A stretch of 12,140 bases of DNA, taken from UBA8346 sp050260935 (GTDB lineage Bacteria; Bacillota; UBA4882; UBA8346). The notes under the pieces are model-generated. The model had not been told where the DNA came from. It was given only the letters and a program-made list of their open reading frames with translations, and did no database searches. Of the stretch, positions 6,539-12,140 are shown in pieces. A program made the translations under genes and the position numbers. Location: the NCBI GenBank assembly GCA_050260935.1, contig JBLNCU010000033.1:1-12140 (forward strand), in the 5' to 3' direction. The number at the start of each line of letters is the position of its first letter. Position 1 is the stretch's first letter.

Positions 6539-7516
6539 TTATGTTGTTTTAACTTTTTGAAACGCCTGCGCCGGATTATGAATGGTAAATTTGGCAATCA
6601 CCTCGTCCGGTAAACCAGCTTTTTTTAACATCGGGAGAAAACTAACGGCAATATAGTCAAGCCCCAAATTTCCGCCATAATTCTTCATTCGTTCTCTGGT
6701 TACATCAAGTCCCAGTAAAATACGATCCTCGTAGCCGTGCTCCACTAATTTTACGATAAAATCTACTTCTTTCTCATCCGAATGGTATTTAAACCGGCCA
6801 ATGGTGTCAAATTCAAGATAAACGCCGGAGGCCGCGACACGAAGCTGATAATCGAGATCCATTAAGGTACGATCCAAATGGCAAATAATAATCGACTCCG
6901 CCGGCAGGCCATAATCTAAAAACAAACGGATCTGGTCTAATGCCGCCTTCCCCATCTCGGTATGGCTTAGGATGGGAGTCCCGGTTTGCCGGGCGGCCCA
7001 AGCCGCCGCCTCAAAAAGTTTCCGGTACTTGGGAGTAATGCCTTCCAGATCGGAGGCGGTTTTGATCACCCCGGGCAAAGCTGGGATACGTTGCGATGGT
7101 ATGGAACTATCCCCATCGATATACATTCCGTTTTCAAGCTCGGTTTGAAAAAGTTGCGCCAATTGATCCGCTGAAAATGAATGAATCCAATGATCGGAAG
7201 GGTAAAAAGTCAATTTATGAAACCCAGTGGCGGCAACTATCCGGACCTCACTCTCCCGTGAAGCCCGGACTAACAAATCCGCCATTCTGCCGCAGCCAAC
7301 CGGTTGGGCATCAACGATACTCCGGCCGCCGGCCTTTCGATACAGCTTCAGCTCGGCGAGGGTTTTGGGAAAAGAATCAATCCGCAACGCTGGATTCACC
7401 TTAGCTGATTGGCCTTCGGCAATAAAAAGATGTTCGTGGCTGTGGCAAAAGCCAAATTGAGTATCCCGGACCGGCCCATCGACTGTCATAATGAAATTAC
7501 TCTTTTTGGTTGACAT
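6539..7516 (-). CDS. Phosphotriesterase-family metal-dependent hydrolase, probable sugar lactonase
   Basis: Amidohydrolase-superfamily TIM barrel of the phosphotriesterase family, 325 residues. All binuclear metal ligands are present: His25 and His27 (HSHEH), the carboxylated bridging Lys152 (GVIKTAS), His185 (ILSHTE), His213 (CHLDR) and the catalytic Asp271 (GLDVTR). In bacterial sugar operons, characterised relatives hydrolyse sugar or phosphosugar lactones rather than organophosphates, so lactone opening is the likely role. No signal peptide is seen, so it acts in the cytoplasm. The ATG start has AGGAAGGA just upstream. It sits 11 bases after the 2-hydroxyacid dehydrogenase gene and 11 before the shikimate-dehydrogenase-like gene, suggesting consecutive pathway steps. 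The actual lactone is not predictable. Confidence 0.87.
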   Translation of the reverse strand: MSTKKSNFIMTVDGPVRDTQFGFCHSHEHLFIAEGQSAKVNPALRIDSFPKTLAELKLYRKAGGRSIVDAQPVGCGRMADLLVRASRESEVRIVAATGFHKLTFYPSDHWIHSFSADQLAQLFQTELENGMYIDGDSSIPSQRIPALPGVIKTASDLEGITPKYRKLFEAAAWAARQTGTPILSHTEMGKAALDQIRLFLDYGLPAESIIICHLDRTLMDLDYQLRVAASGVYLEFDTIGRFKYHSDEKEVDFIVKLVEHGYEDRILLGLDVTRERMKNYGGNLGLDYIAVSFLPMLKKAGLPDEVIAKFTIHNPAQAFQKVKTT

Positions 7517-7527
7517 GGTAATCCTTC

Positions 7528-8466
7528 CTACTGAAGCATCTCCAACAGGTTTTGAGTGGAGACGATCACCATTTTTTCAACCGCTTCATGGGTATAAGCG
7601 CCAATATGGGAAGTTAAAATGAAATTGTCAAGTTTTAAGAGTTTATTATCAGCCGCCGGAGGTTCACTAGAGAATACATCCTGGACCGCCGCAGCAATCA
7701 ATCCGTTTTTTAAAGCGTCATACAGAGCCTCTTCATCAACCAGTTCGCCCCGGGAGGTATTAATAAGTACGGCGTTCGGTTTCATGACCCGCAATGAGTT
7801 TTTATTGATGATTTTTTTAGTCTCCGGAGTTGCCGGAACATGTAACGAGATAAAATCGGAAGTTTCGAAGATTTCCGTTATATCACGAGCACTTTTAATA
7901 CTGTAGCCGGCCAGGAATTTTTCATCGCTAAAATAAGGATCATAAATCAAAACATCCATCTCTAAGCCTTTGGCCCGTTTCGCCACTTCCCTGCCGATTT
8001 GCCCGCAGCCAACCAAACCCAATTTTTTGCCCGTCAGTTCACAGCCGATTAGCCGATCCCAGGAACCGTTTTTAACCTTGGAAACAATGGCCGGAATCTT
8101 CCGGGCGGCGGTAAACATAAATCCTATAGCCAGTTCGGCTACGGAAACACTGTTGGTTCCCAGGGCGTTTTTTACTTTAATCCCTAATTTTTTGGCCTGC
8201 TCCAGATCGATATTGTCCATCCCTACCCCGTATTTGGAGATCGCTTTAAGATTTTTACATTGGTTTAATACTGAGGCCGGTAACGGATCAACTCCGACAA
8301 TAATACCAACCACATCCCGGGCCGCAAAGTCCACAATCTCCTGTTCCGTCAAAGTTCGACCCATAGTATTGTCAATGATATCATAACCTTTTGTTTTTAA
8401 TAACGGATAGGCCATGTCTTTATAATTTTTAAACGACTTAGGGGTGATTAAGATTTTTTGCGGCAT
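7528..8466 (-). CDS. D-isomer-specific 2-hydroxyacid dehydrogenase
   Basis: NAD-dependent 2-hydroxyacid/2-ketoacid interconversion, 312 residues, typical of the short (phosphoglycerate/glyoxylate reductase-like) form with no regulatory tail. The NAD domain has GLVGCGQIG with GxGxxG at 153-158 and Asp176 ending strand 2, favouring NAD. The catalytic triad is Arg239 (NTSRGELVDE), Glu268 (SSEPP) and His287 (SHIGAYT). The substrate loop SKYGVGMDNID at 77-87 is like that of SerA and related enzymes. The ATG start has GGAG 11 bases upstream. It is the first enzyme gene after the GntR regulator and is preceded by a copy of the candidate operator. Without an ACT domain and in this context, catabolic oxidation of a sugar-derived hydroxyacid is more likely than serine biosynthesis. 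Confidence 0.9.
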   Translation of the reverse strand: MPQKILITPKSFKNYKDMAYPLLKTKGYDIIDNTMGRTLTEQEIVDFAARDVVGIIVGVDPLPASVLNQCKNLKAISKYGVGMDNIDLEQAKKLGIKVKNALGTNSVSVAELAIGFMFTAARKIPAIVSKVKNGSWDRLIGCELTGKKLGLVGCGQIGREVAKRAKGLEMDVLIYDPYFSDEKFLAGYSIKSARDITEIFETSDFISLHVPATPETKKIINKNSLRVMKPNAVLINTSRGELVDEEALYDALKNGLIAAAVQDVFSSEPPAADNKLLKLDNFILTSHIGAYTHEAVEKMVIVSTQNLLEMLQ

Positions 8467-8485
8467 TTGAATACCATCTCCAAAA

Positions 8486-8507
8486 AATGTTAGTATGTCA
8501 TTACATT
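8486..8507. promoter_or_regulatory. Candidate GntR operator before the hydroxyacid dehydrogenase gene
   Basis: In the 55-base gap between the GntR gene and the first enzyme gene, TATGTCATTACAT (8494-8506) has the GT-N4-AC core typical of GntR-family sites. It is preceded by AATGT three bases to the left. The 21-base block (8486-8506) matches the site at 9311-9331 at 19 positions. Placement allows internal control of the enzyme genes apart from the regulator. I could not identify a convincing promoter here. Confidence 0.6.
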
Positions 8508-8521
8508 ATTTCATAAAAAAT

Positions 8522-9277
8522 TTACACCTTGCGGCGAAACTCGAAGGTAAATTTGTTGCGATCCCCGCGATATTTAGCCAAAGAGTATTCAATCGGAGAA
8601 CCGTCCGCCAGGTAAGTCGTGCTCTCAAAGAATTGCACCGGAGCGCCTTTTTTAATCCCAAGAAGCTGGGCCTCATACTGCCCGGCGGAGACGGATTCCA
8701 AATTGCGAATTGCTTTAAAAACCACTAGTCCGTATGCTTTTTCCAAAATCTCGTATAAGGAATCATGTTCAAGATCCTTTTCAAGTAAACCTGGACATTT
8801 AGCGGCCGGAACATAGGTAACAACCACCACAATGGGCTCATGATTAATAAAACGCAAGCGGCGCAATTCGAAAACAGCGCTTCCAATCTCCAAAGTCAAA
8901 GCCGCGCTTATTTTTTCATCGCTGGGAATGACTTTGGCATCAATTAATTTGGTGGAAGGATTCAGCCCCTTCTTCCGCATCTCATTATTGAAACTATCCA
9001 AAGTCAGTAGGAATTCCTGGTTGATTTTGGGTTTGGAGATGAAGGTTCCTTTGCCTTTAACCCGGTAGAGATAACCTTCAACCACCAGTTCGTTTATTGC
9101 CTGGCGCACTGTTGGCCGGCTGATACTAAAACGACTGCTCAATTCCAACTCAGTGGGGATGGGTTTTTCCAGTTGATCATGGTGTTCACTGATATATTCA
9201 AGCAGAAGTTCTTTTAACTGGTAATATAAAGGCACTGGAATATCTTTATTTAACGATTTTTCGGTTAAAAGCGTCAT
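8522..9277 (-). CDS. GntR-family (HutC/UTRA) transcriptional regulator
   Basis: Ligand-responsive repressor of 251 residues. The N-terminal winged helix-turn-helix is at about 14-80: PLYYQLKELL, then PTELELSSRF, the recognition helix SRPTVRQAINELVVEG at 53-68, and the wing VKGKGTFI at 73-80. The C-terminal UTRA effector domain spans about 95-245, and ends with the usual SPIEYSLAKYRGDRNKF segment. HutC-type regulators bind small metabolites, often phosphorylated or acidic sugars. The ATG has AAAGGAAA 9 bases upstream. It has its own promoter (9342-9370) and a palindromic site just downstream of the expected transcription start, so autorepression is likely. It heads the operon with hydroxyacid dehydrogenase, lactonase-like hydrolase, shikimate-dehydrogenase-like enzyme and PGI, and a second copy of the site follows it. 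Confidence 0.92.
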   Translation of the reverse strand: MTLLTEKSLNKDIPVPLYYQLKELLLEYISEHHDQLEKPIPTELELSSRFSISRPTVRQAINELVVEGYLYRVKGKGTFISKPKINQEFLLTLDSFNNEMRKKGLNPSTKLIDAKVIPSDEKISAALTLEIGSAVFELRRLRFINHEPIVVVVTYVPAAKCPGLLEKDLEHDSLYEILEKAYGLVVFKAIRNLESVSAGQYEAQLLGIKKGAPVQFFESTTYLADGSPIEYSLAKYRGDRNKFTFEFRRKV

Positions 9278-9310
9278 CTTTCAGTTTCCTTTGCGGCTGC
9301 TGAATGATAG

Positions 9311-9332
9311 AATGTAAATATGTCATTACATA
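9311..9332. promoter_or_regulatory. Candidate GntR operator in the regulator's own leader
   Basis: TATGTCATTACATA (9319-9332) has inverted TATGT/ACATA half-sites around CATT, with AATGT a further three bases to the left. It lies a few bases downstream of the transcription start expected from the promoter at 9342-9370, where a bound repressor would block elongation or open-complex formation. A 19-of-21 match is found before the next gene at 8486-8506. Confidence 0.65.
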
Positions 9333-9341
9333 TCTAGTTTA

Positions 9342-9370
9342 AGTATAAACCATGATCTATAAAATGTCCA
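9342..9370 (-). promoter_or_regulatory. Sigma-A promoter of the GntR-led operon
   Basis: On the minus strand TGGACA (9370-9365, one mismatch to consensus) is followed after 17 bases by TATACT (9347-9342). The expected start near 9335 gives a leader of roughly 58 bases that includes the candidate operator and the ribosome binding site. Confidence 0.65.
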
Positions 9371-9460
9371 GCCTAATTTTAAAACCGCCATGATTCTAAG
9401 GGATATGGCAAGTTTTTAACATAGGTTAAATTGAATTTTTAATAAACATAATAAAAACAA

Positions 9461-10831
9461 CTACTTCATAATCTTCTTCAATAACTCTAAATGATTCTTG
9501 TACGGCGGGTATCTCAGCGGTATATCGAAAAAGTTCGCTTTCTTCAAAATACTTTTTTGGTGGGAGAAGGTATCGAAGCTGGCTTTGCCGTGATAGCCCC
9601 CCATACCGCTCATTCCGACGCCTCCAAACGGCATGAATGGAGTCGCCATGTGGACTATGGTGTCATTGACGCAACCACCGCCGAATGAAGTATTATTAAT
9701 GATATACTTCTCTCTTTCCTTGTCATTGGTAAATAAATAAAGCGCCAGCGGTTTTGCCTGCTTGTTTACTGTTGAAACGGCTTCACTGATCTCCTCAAAT
9801 TCCAGCACCGGCAAGAGGGGACCGAAGATTTCTTCCTGCATAACAGGGCTTTCCCAGGTTACGCCATCGAGAATAGTCGGAGCTATCTGGTTGGTTTGCT
9901 CGCTGTAACCTCCGCCAAAAACCACTCTCCCGCTCTTCATCAGGTTTAGCAGCCTTTTAAAATGCTTTTCATTGATAATCTTGGGATAATCCGGACTTTC
10001 GAGGGGGTTGACGCCGAAAAACCCGGTAACATTTTCCCGCATCTTAAAGAGGAGCTTATCCTTCACCCTACGCTGCACCAATAAATAATCCGGCGCCACA
10101 CAAGTCTGGCCCGCATTTAAGAATTTCCCCCAGACAATTCTTTTGGCGGCCACATCCAGGTTGGCCGTTTCATCGACGATACAAGGGCTTTTTCCTCCCA
10201 ACTCCAGGGTTACCGGTGTCAGATGTTTGGCGGCCGCTTCCATTACCACCTTTCCCACGTTTACACTGCCTGAAAAGAAGATATAATCAAACTTTTCCTC
10301 CAGCAGTTGCCGGTTGGCCTCCCGGCTGCCTTCGACTACGGCAATAAAAGATTCATCAAACTTTTCCCTAATGAGCTTATGGATAACCGCCGATGATCTG
10401 GGAGAATAATTGGACGGCTTAATAATCGAGCAATTCCCCGCCGCTATAGAGCCGACCAACGGCGCTAATGTTAATTGAAAAGGGTAATTCCAGGGAGACA
10501 TGATCAACACTGTCCCGTATGGCTCCGGGTATATATAACTCGAGGATGGGAAATGGGTTAACGGGGTTTTTACTCTTTTAGGCCTTGCCCAGGCCGGAAG
10601 GTGTTTTAGAGTGTGTTTTATTTCAGTTAAAATGATGCCGATCTCGGTCTCGTAGGATTCGAAAGGCGCTTTGTTTAAATCCCCGCGCAAGGCCCCGATT
10701 ATCTCCGGTTCATTTTCGATTATGGCTTTTCTTAAGATCTTGAGCATTCCGGCGCGAAAATCAAGGTCTTTGGTTCGCCCGCTTTCAAAAAACAGCCTTT
10801 GTTTTTCGATTAGTCCTTTTATGTCGGTCAA
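9461..10831 (-). CDS. Aldehyde dehydrogenase, class 3 (ALDH3-like)
   Basis: NAD(P)-dependent oxidation of aldehydes to acids, 456 residues, the short length typical of ALDH3-type enzymes. Catalytic residues are all visible: Asn115 (PWNYP), Glu210 (ELGGKSP) and the nucleophile Cys244 (NAGQTCVAPDY). The cofactor loop FFSGSVNVGK is at 185-194. The C-terminal region with FGGGCVNDT and PFGGVGMSGMG completes the fold. The start is TTG at 10831, with GGAGGA 7 bases upstream. It is separated from the GntR gene by 183 bases that contain that gene's promoter, so it is probably a separate transcription unit. Members of this class act on medium- and long-chain or aromatic aldehydes; a part in the neighbouring sugar pathway is possible but not shown. 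Confidence 0.92.
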   Translation of the reverse strand: MTDIKGLIEKQRLFFESGRTKDLDFRAGMLKILRKAIIENEPEIIGALRGDLNKAPFESYETEIGIILTEIKHTLKHLPAWARPKRVKTPLTHFPSSSYIYPEPYGTVLIMSPWNYPFQLTLAPLVGSIAAGNCSIIKPSNYSPRSSAVIHKLIREKFDESFIAVVEGSREANRQLLEEKFDYIFFSGSVNVGKVVMEAAAKHLTPVTLELGGKSPCIVDETANLDVAAKRIVWGKFLNAGQTCVAPDYLLVQRRVKDKLLFKMRENVTGFFGVNPLESPDYPKIINEKHFKRLLNLMKSGRVVFGGGYSEQTNQIAPTILDGVTWESPVMQEEIFGPLLPVLEFEEISEAVSTVNKQAKPLALYLFTNDKEREKYIINNTSFGGGCVNDTIVHMATPFMPFGGVGMSGMGGYHGKASFDTFSHQKSILKKANFFDIPLRYPPYKNHLELLKKIMK

Positions 10832-10930
10832 AAATTATTCCTCCAAACCATATTTTAGCTCGCTAATTAACTTTTGATCTTTTTTCTACCAGTTCCCGGG
10901 AGGTTCCTGCTTATTTTTTCACCAGGATAA

Positions 10931-10966
10931 TAAAAAACCGTAAGGGCTTAATAAACTCCCCGGTTT
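10931..10966 (-). terminator. Terminator-like hairpin upstream of the aldehyde dehydrogenase gene
   Basis: On the minus strand AAACCG (10966-10961) pairs with CGGTTT (10940-10935), and GGG pairs with CCC inside the stem after a 3-base bulge. A run of six T residues follows, as in an intrinsic terminator. It lies about 100 bases upstream of the aldehyde dehydrogenase gene, where no minus-strand gene would need terminating nearby, so it may be a leader attenuator or an insulator. Confidence 0.35.
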
Positions 10967-10977
10967 CACAAATGTTT

Positions 10978-11007
10978 TTGTTGCCCGTTAGTAATTTGTG
11001 ATAAAAT
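10978..11007 (+). promoter_or_regulatory. Probable promoter of the coiled-coil/DUF3024 gene pair
   Basis: TTGTTG (10978-10983) and TAAAAT (11002-11007) are separated by 18 bases, with TG just upstream of the -10 box as in extended -10 promoters. It is 28 bases before the TTG start of the coiled-coil gene. Confidence 0.45.
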
Positions 11008-11035
11008 GGAACCAGGAAACTCCAAGGAGTGATTT

Positions 11036-11293
11036 TTGGTAGAAGATAGCAAAGTAGCGGTGTTGTTAGAGGATTTACGGGCCCAGTTCCGGACTTTTGG
11101 GGAAGAGTTGCAACTTCTGAATGGCAAGGTTGATAAAATGGACCAGAGGATCGAGAGAGTAGAACAAAAACTCGATTCTCACATTGACCAAAACCGCCAG
11201 GAACATCAGCAATTAATGCAAATAACGGGTAAAATAACCTGCAACGAATTTGAAGGAGATAAAATCTATGGCTTTTTCCGAATTAGAAATTAA
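11036..11293 (+). CDS. Small coiled-coil protein of unknown function
   Basis: An 85-residue charged protein. Residues 5-65 form heptad-rich helix (VAVLLEDLRAQFRTFGEELQ, then LNGKVDKMDQRIERVEQKLD), predicted to be a coiled coil. Similar short proteins are common and unnamed in Firmicutes. The start is TTG, six or seven bases after AAGGAG, which also resembles the extended ribosome binding sequence. There is no signal peptide or membrane segment. The last 16 residues or so lose the heptads and run through the ribosome binding site and first 26 bases of the next gene; this tail may be the result of a lost original stop. It is probably cotranscribed with the DUF3024 gene. Confidence 0.7.
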   Translation: MVEDSKVAVLLEDLRAQFRTFGEELQLLNGKVDKMDQRIERVEQKLDSHIDQNRQEHQQLMQITGKITCNEFEGDKIYGFFRIRN

Positions 11294-11615
11294 AAAGATT
11301 GAAAGGCTCGCCCAATCCTTTCTCGATAAACGGCGGCCCCCGGTTCATCTGCGAAAAGAATTAGATCTGGGTTTTCGCATTGATGGAAACAGTATCATTA
11401 TCTTTGAGATCAGACCCTTCTGGAAAGAACCCGGAAAAACAATTGAAGTTCCCGTTGCAAAATCAACTTATATCAAGAAAAGCGACATCTGGAAAGTATA
11501 CTGGCAAAGAGCCGATCTGAAATGGCATGGTTACGAGCCAGACCCCGAAGTAAAGACTCTTGAGGAGTTCTTCAAAATTGTTGATGAAGATGAGTATTGT
11601 TGTTTTTGGGGTTAA
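11268..11615 (+). CDS. DUF3024 domain-containing protein
   Basis: A 115-residue protein of unknown function that I recognise as DUF3024. Conserved features are FSELEIKKIERLAQSFLDKR at the start, VHLRKELDLGFRIDG, IIIFEIRPFW, the PVAKSTYIKK strand with KVYWQRADLKWHGYEPDPEV, and the closing FFKIVDEDEYCCFWG. The domain is complete and of full length. The ATG at 11268 has GAAGGAGAT 9 bases upstream; an ATG at 11250 in the same frame would lie in front of that site and is not preferred. It overlaps the end of the coiled-coil gene by 26 bases, which suggests translational coupling. The basic and aromatic residues in the core hint at nucleic-acid contact, but no function is established. Confidence 0.85.
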   Translation: MAFSELEIKKIERLAQSFLDKRRPPVHLRKELDLGFRIDGNSIIIFEIRPFWKEPGKTIEVPVAKSTYIKKSDIWKVYWQRADLKWHGYEPDPEVKTLEEFFKIVDEDEYCCFWG

Positions 11616-11631
11616 GAAATTGAAAAAGGCC

Positions 11632-11908
11632 ACTGGTTGATACACCTTTAGCATAAAGGGCGATAATTTGATCTTCAATCCCGGTGACATGTTTCTGATG
11701 TTTCTTTACCACAACCGGATCGAATTCGCTTTCGCGATCGCGGGGTATTTGTAGGTGACAGCGCCAAATTCACTACGAACCGTTTTTTGACTACGGCCGT
11801 TGCGTCGATTTTCGGTGTCCTTGTTTTCATCATCGTGTTTTTCATAACCAAGAGTCGTATCCATCTCCGCTTCCAGCATTTCTTGCAATGTGTCGGATAA
11901 AGTGGTGT
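11632..11908 (-). pseudogene. IS256-family (mutator-type) transposase fragment, frameshifted
   Basis: The minus strand encodes DTLQEMLEAEMDTTLGYEKH and then RRNGRSQKTVRSEFG, the conserved N-terminal part of IS256-family transposases. A one-base loss near 11748 shifts the frame. IPRDRESEFDPVVVKKHQ and GIEDQIIALYAKGVST then continue the same family sequence. The match stops abruptly near 11635, before the DDE catalytic region, about 20 bases from the DUF3024 stop. The protein's first residues are also missing. It is a dead remnant of about 90 codons. Confidence 0.85.
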
Positions 11909-11918
11909 AATGATACTT

Positions 11919-12140
11919 TTAAGCTTTCTGCCGTGGATTGGATGCAATCCGTCGATGTTTATGAAAGACTTCCACCACTTTAGCAGTTACCCGAATCTCA
12001 ACATCTTGTTTGACCAGTTGATACGGGACACTGTAAAAATTCTTTTCGAACTCGATATGGTAGTCAATATTGACCTTAACCCGTTTCCAAATTGCAAACT
12101 CATAGGCTGAAGCTGGAAGAGCTTTTAACATGGGCTTTTC
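11919..12140 (-). pseudogene. istA: IS21-family IstA transposase, C-terminal fragment
   Basis: The frame entering from the right edge encodes LPASAYEFAIWKRVKVNIDY, then FYSVPYQLVKQDVEIRVTAK and EVFHKHRRIAS, the Mu-transposase-like C-terminal domain of IstA. It breaks off after RRIASNPR, where intact IstA proteins continue for more than 50 residues, and stops at 11919 next to the IS256 fragment. The upstream part lies outside the window, so the 5' part could be intact, but this end is truncated. No istB follows. Confidence 0.8.

Noticed and set aside
9415..9430. TTTAAC/GTTAAA palindrome after the aldehyde dehydrogenase gene as a terminator
   Set aside because: A six-base AT-rich stem with no proper T-run; too weak to call.
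10840..10930. T-box or riboswitch upstream of the aldehyde dehydrogenase gene
   Set aside because: No T-box core sequence, specifier stem or other known riboswitch motif was found; only a short GTTCC direct repeat.
11675..11947. 90-codon minus-strand frame over the IS256 remnant as a real gene
   Set aside because: It is an out-of-frame reading of the transposase remnant; the transposase homology is in the other two frames.

Overview
The window looks like a chromosomal segment from a spore-forming Firmicute (Bacillota). It has moderate GC content, strong AGGAGG-like ribosome binding sites, frequent TTG and GTG starts, textbook sigma-A promoters and a Spo0E-like small protein. Almost everything from 1 to 10831 is on the minus strand and is dominated by carbohydrate oxidation genes. 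No transporter, rRNA, tRNA or CRISPR array is visible.

Reading in the direction of transcription (right to left): a stand-alone class 3 aldehyde dehydrogenase (10831-9461) is followed by an operon led by a GntR/HutC regulator (9277-8522). That operon continues with a D-2-hydroxyacid dehydrogenase (8466-7528), a phosphotriesterase-family lactonase-like hydrolase (7516-6539), a divergent shikimate-dehydrogenase-like enzyme (6527-5583) and a cupin-type glucose-6-phosphate isomerase (5538-4963). Just after the isomerase lies a decayed KDPG aldolase (4939-4783). Two near-identical palindromic sites, one in front of the regulator and one between it and the first enzyme, suggest the GntR protein controls both itself and the enzymes. 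A Spo0E-like protein (4773-4543) and an unrecognised small ORF (4498-4310) separate this block from a second sugar block.

The second block starts with a DeoR/GlpR regulator (4203-3415) with its own promoter and a probable terminator. A separately promoted operon follows: a Gfo/Idh/MocA oxidoreductase (3036-2011), a zinc-dependent MDR dehydrogenase (1997-954) and an FGGY sugar kinase (937 to beyond the left edge). The 378-base gap between regulator and operon carries the promoter, a palindromic candidate operator, an isolated very GC-rich patch and the terminator hairpin.

The right end is on the plus strand: a short coiled-coil protein overlapping a DUF3024 gene (11036-11615). It is followed by minus-strand insertion sequence debris: a frameshifted IS256-family transposase fragment next to the C-terminal end of an IS21-family IstA.

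Taken together, the enzymes fit a sugar or sugar-acid catabolic region: dehydrogenases to oxidise a sugar, a lactonase to open the lactone, further 2-hydroxyacid and cyclic-polyol-type oxidation, and kinase and isomerase steps to enter central metabolism. The substrate cannot be read from the sequence. The combination of phosphotriesterase-like lactonase, shikimate-dehydrogenase-like enzyme, 2-hydroxyacid dehydrogenase and cupin PGI, with a lost KDPG aldolase, is not one I recognise as a described pathway and is the main point of interest.
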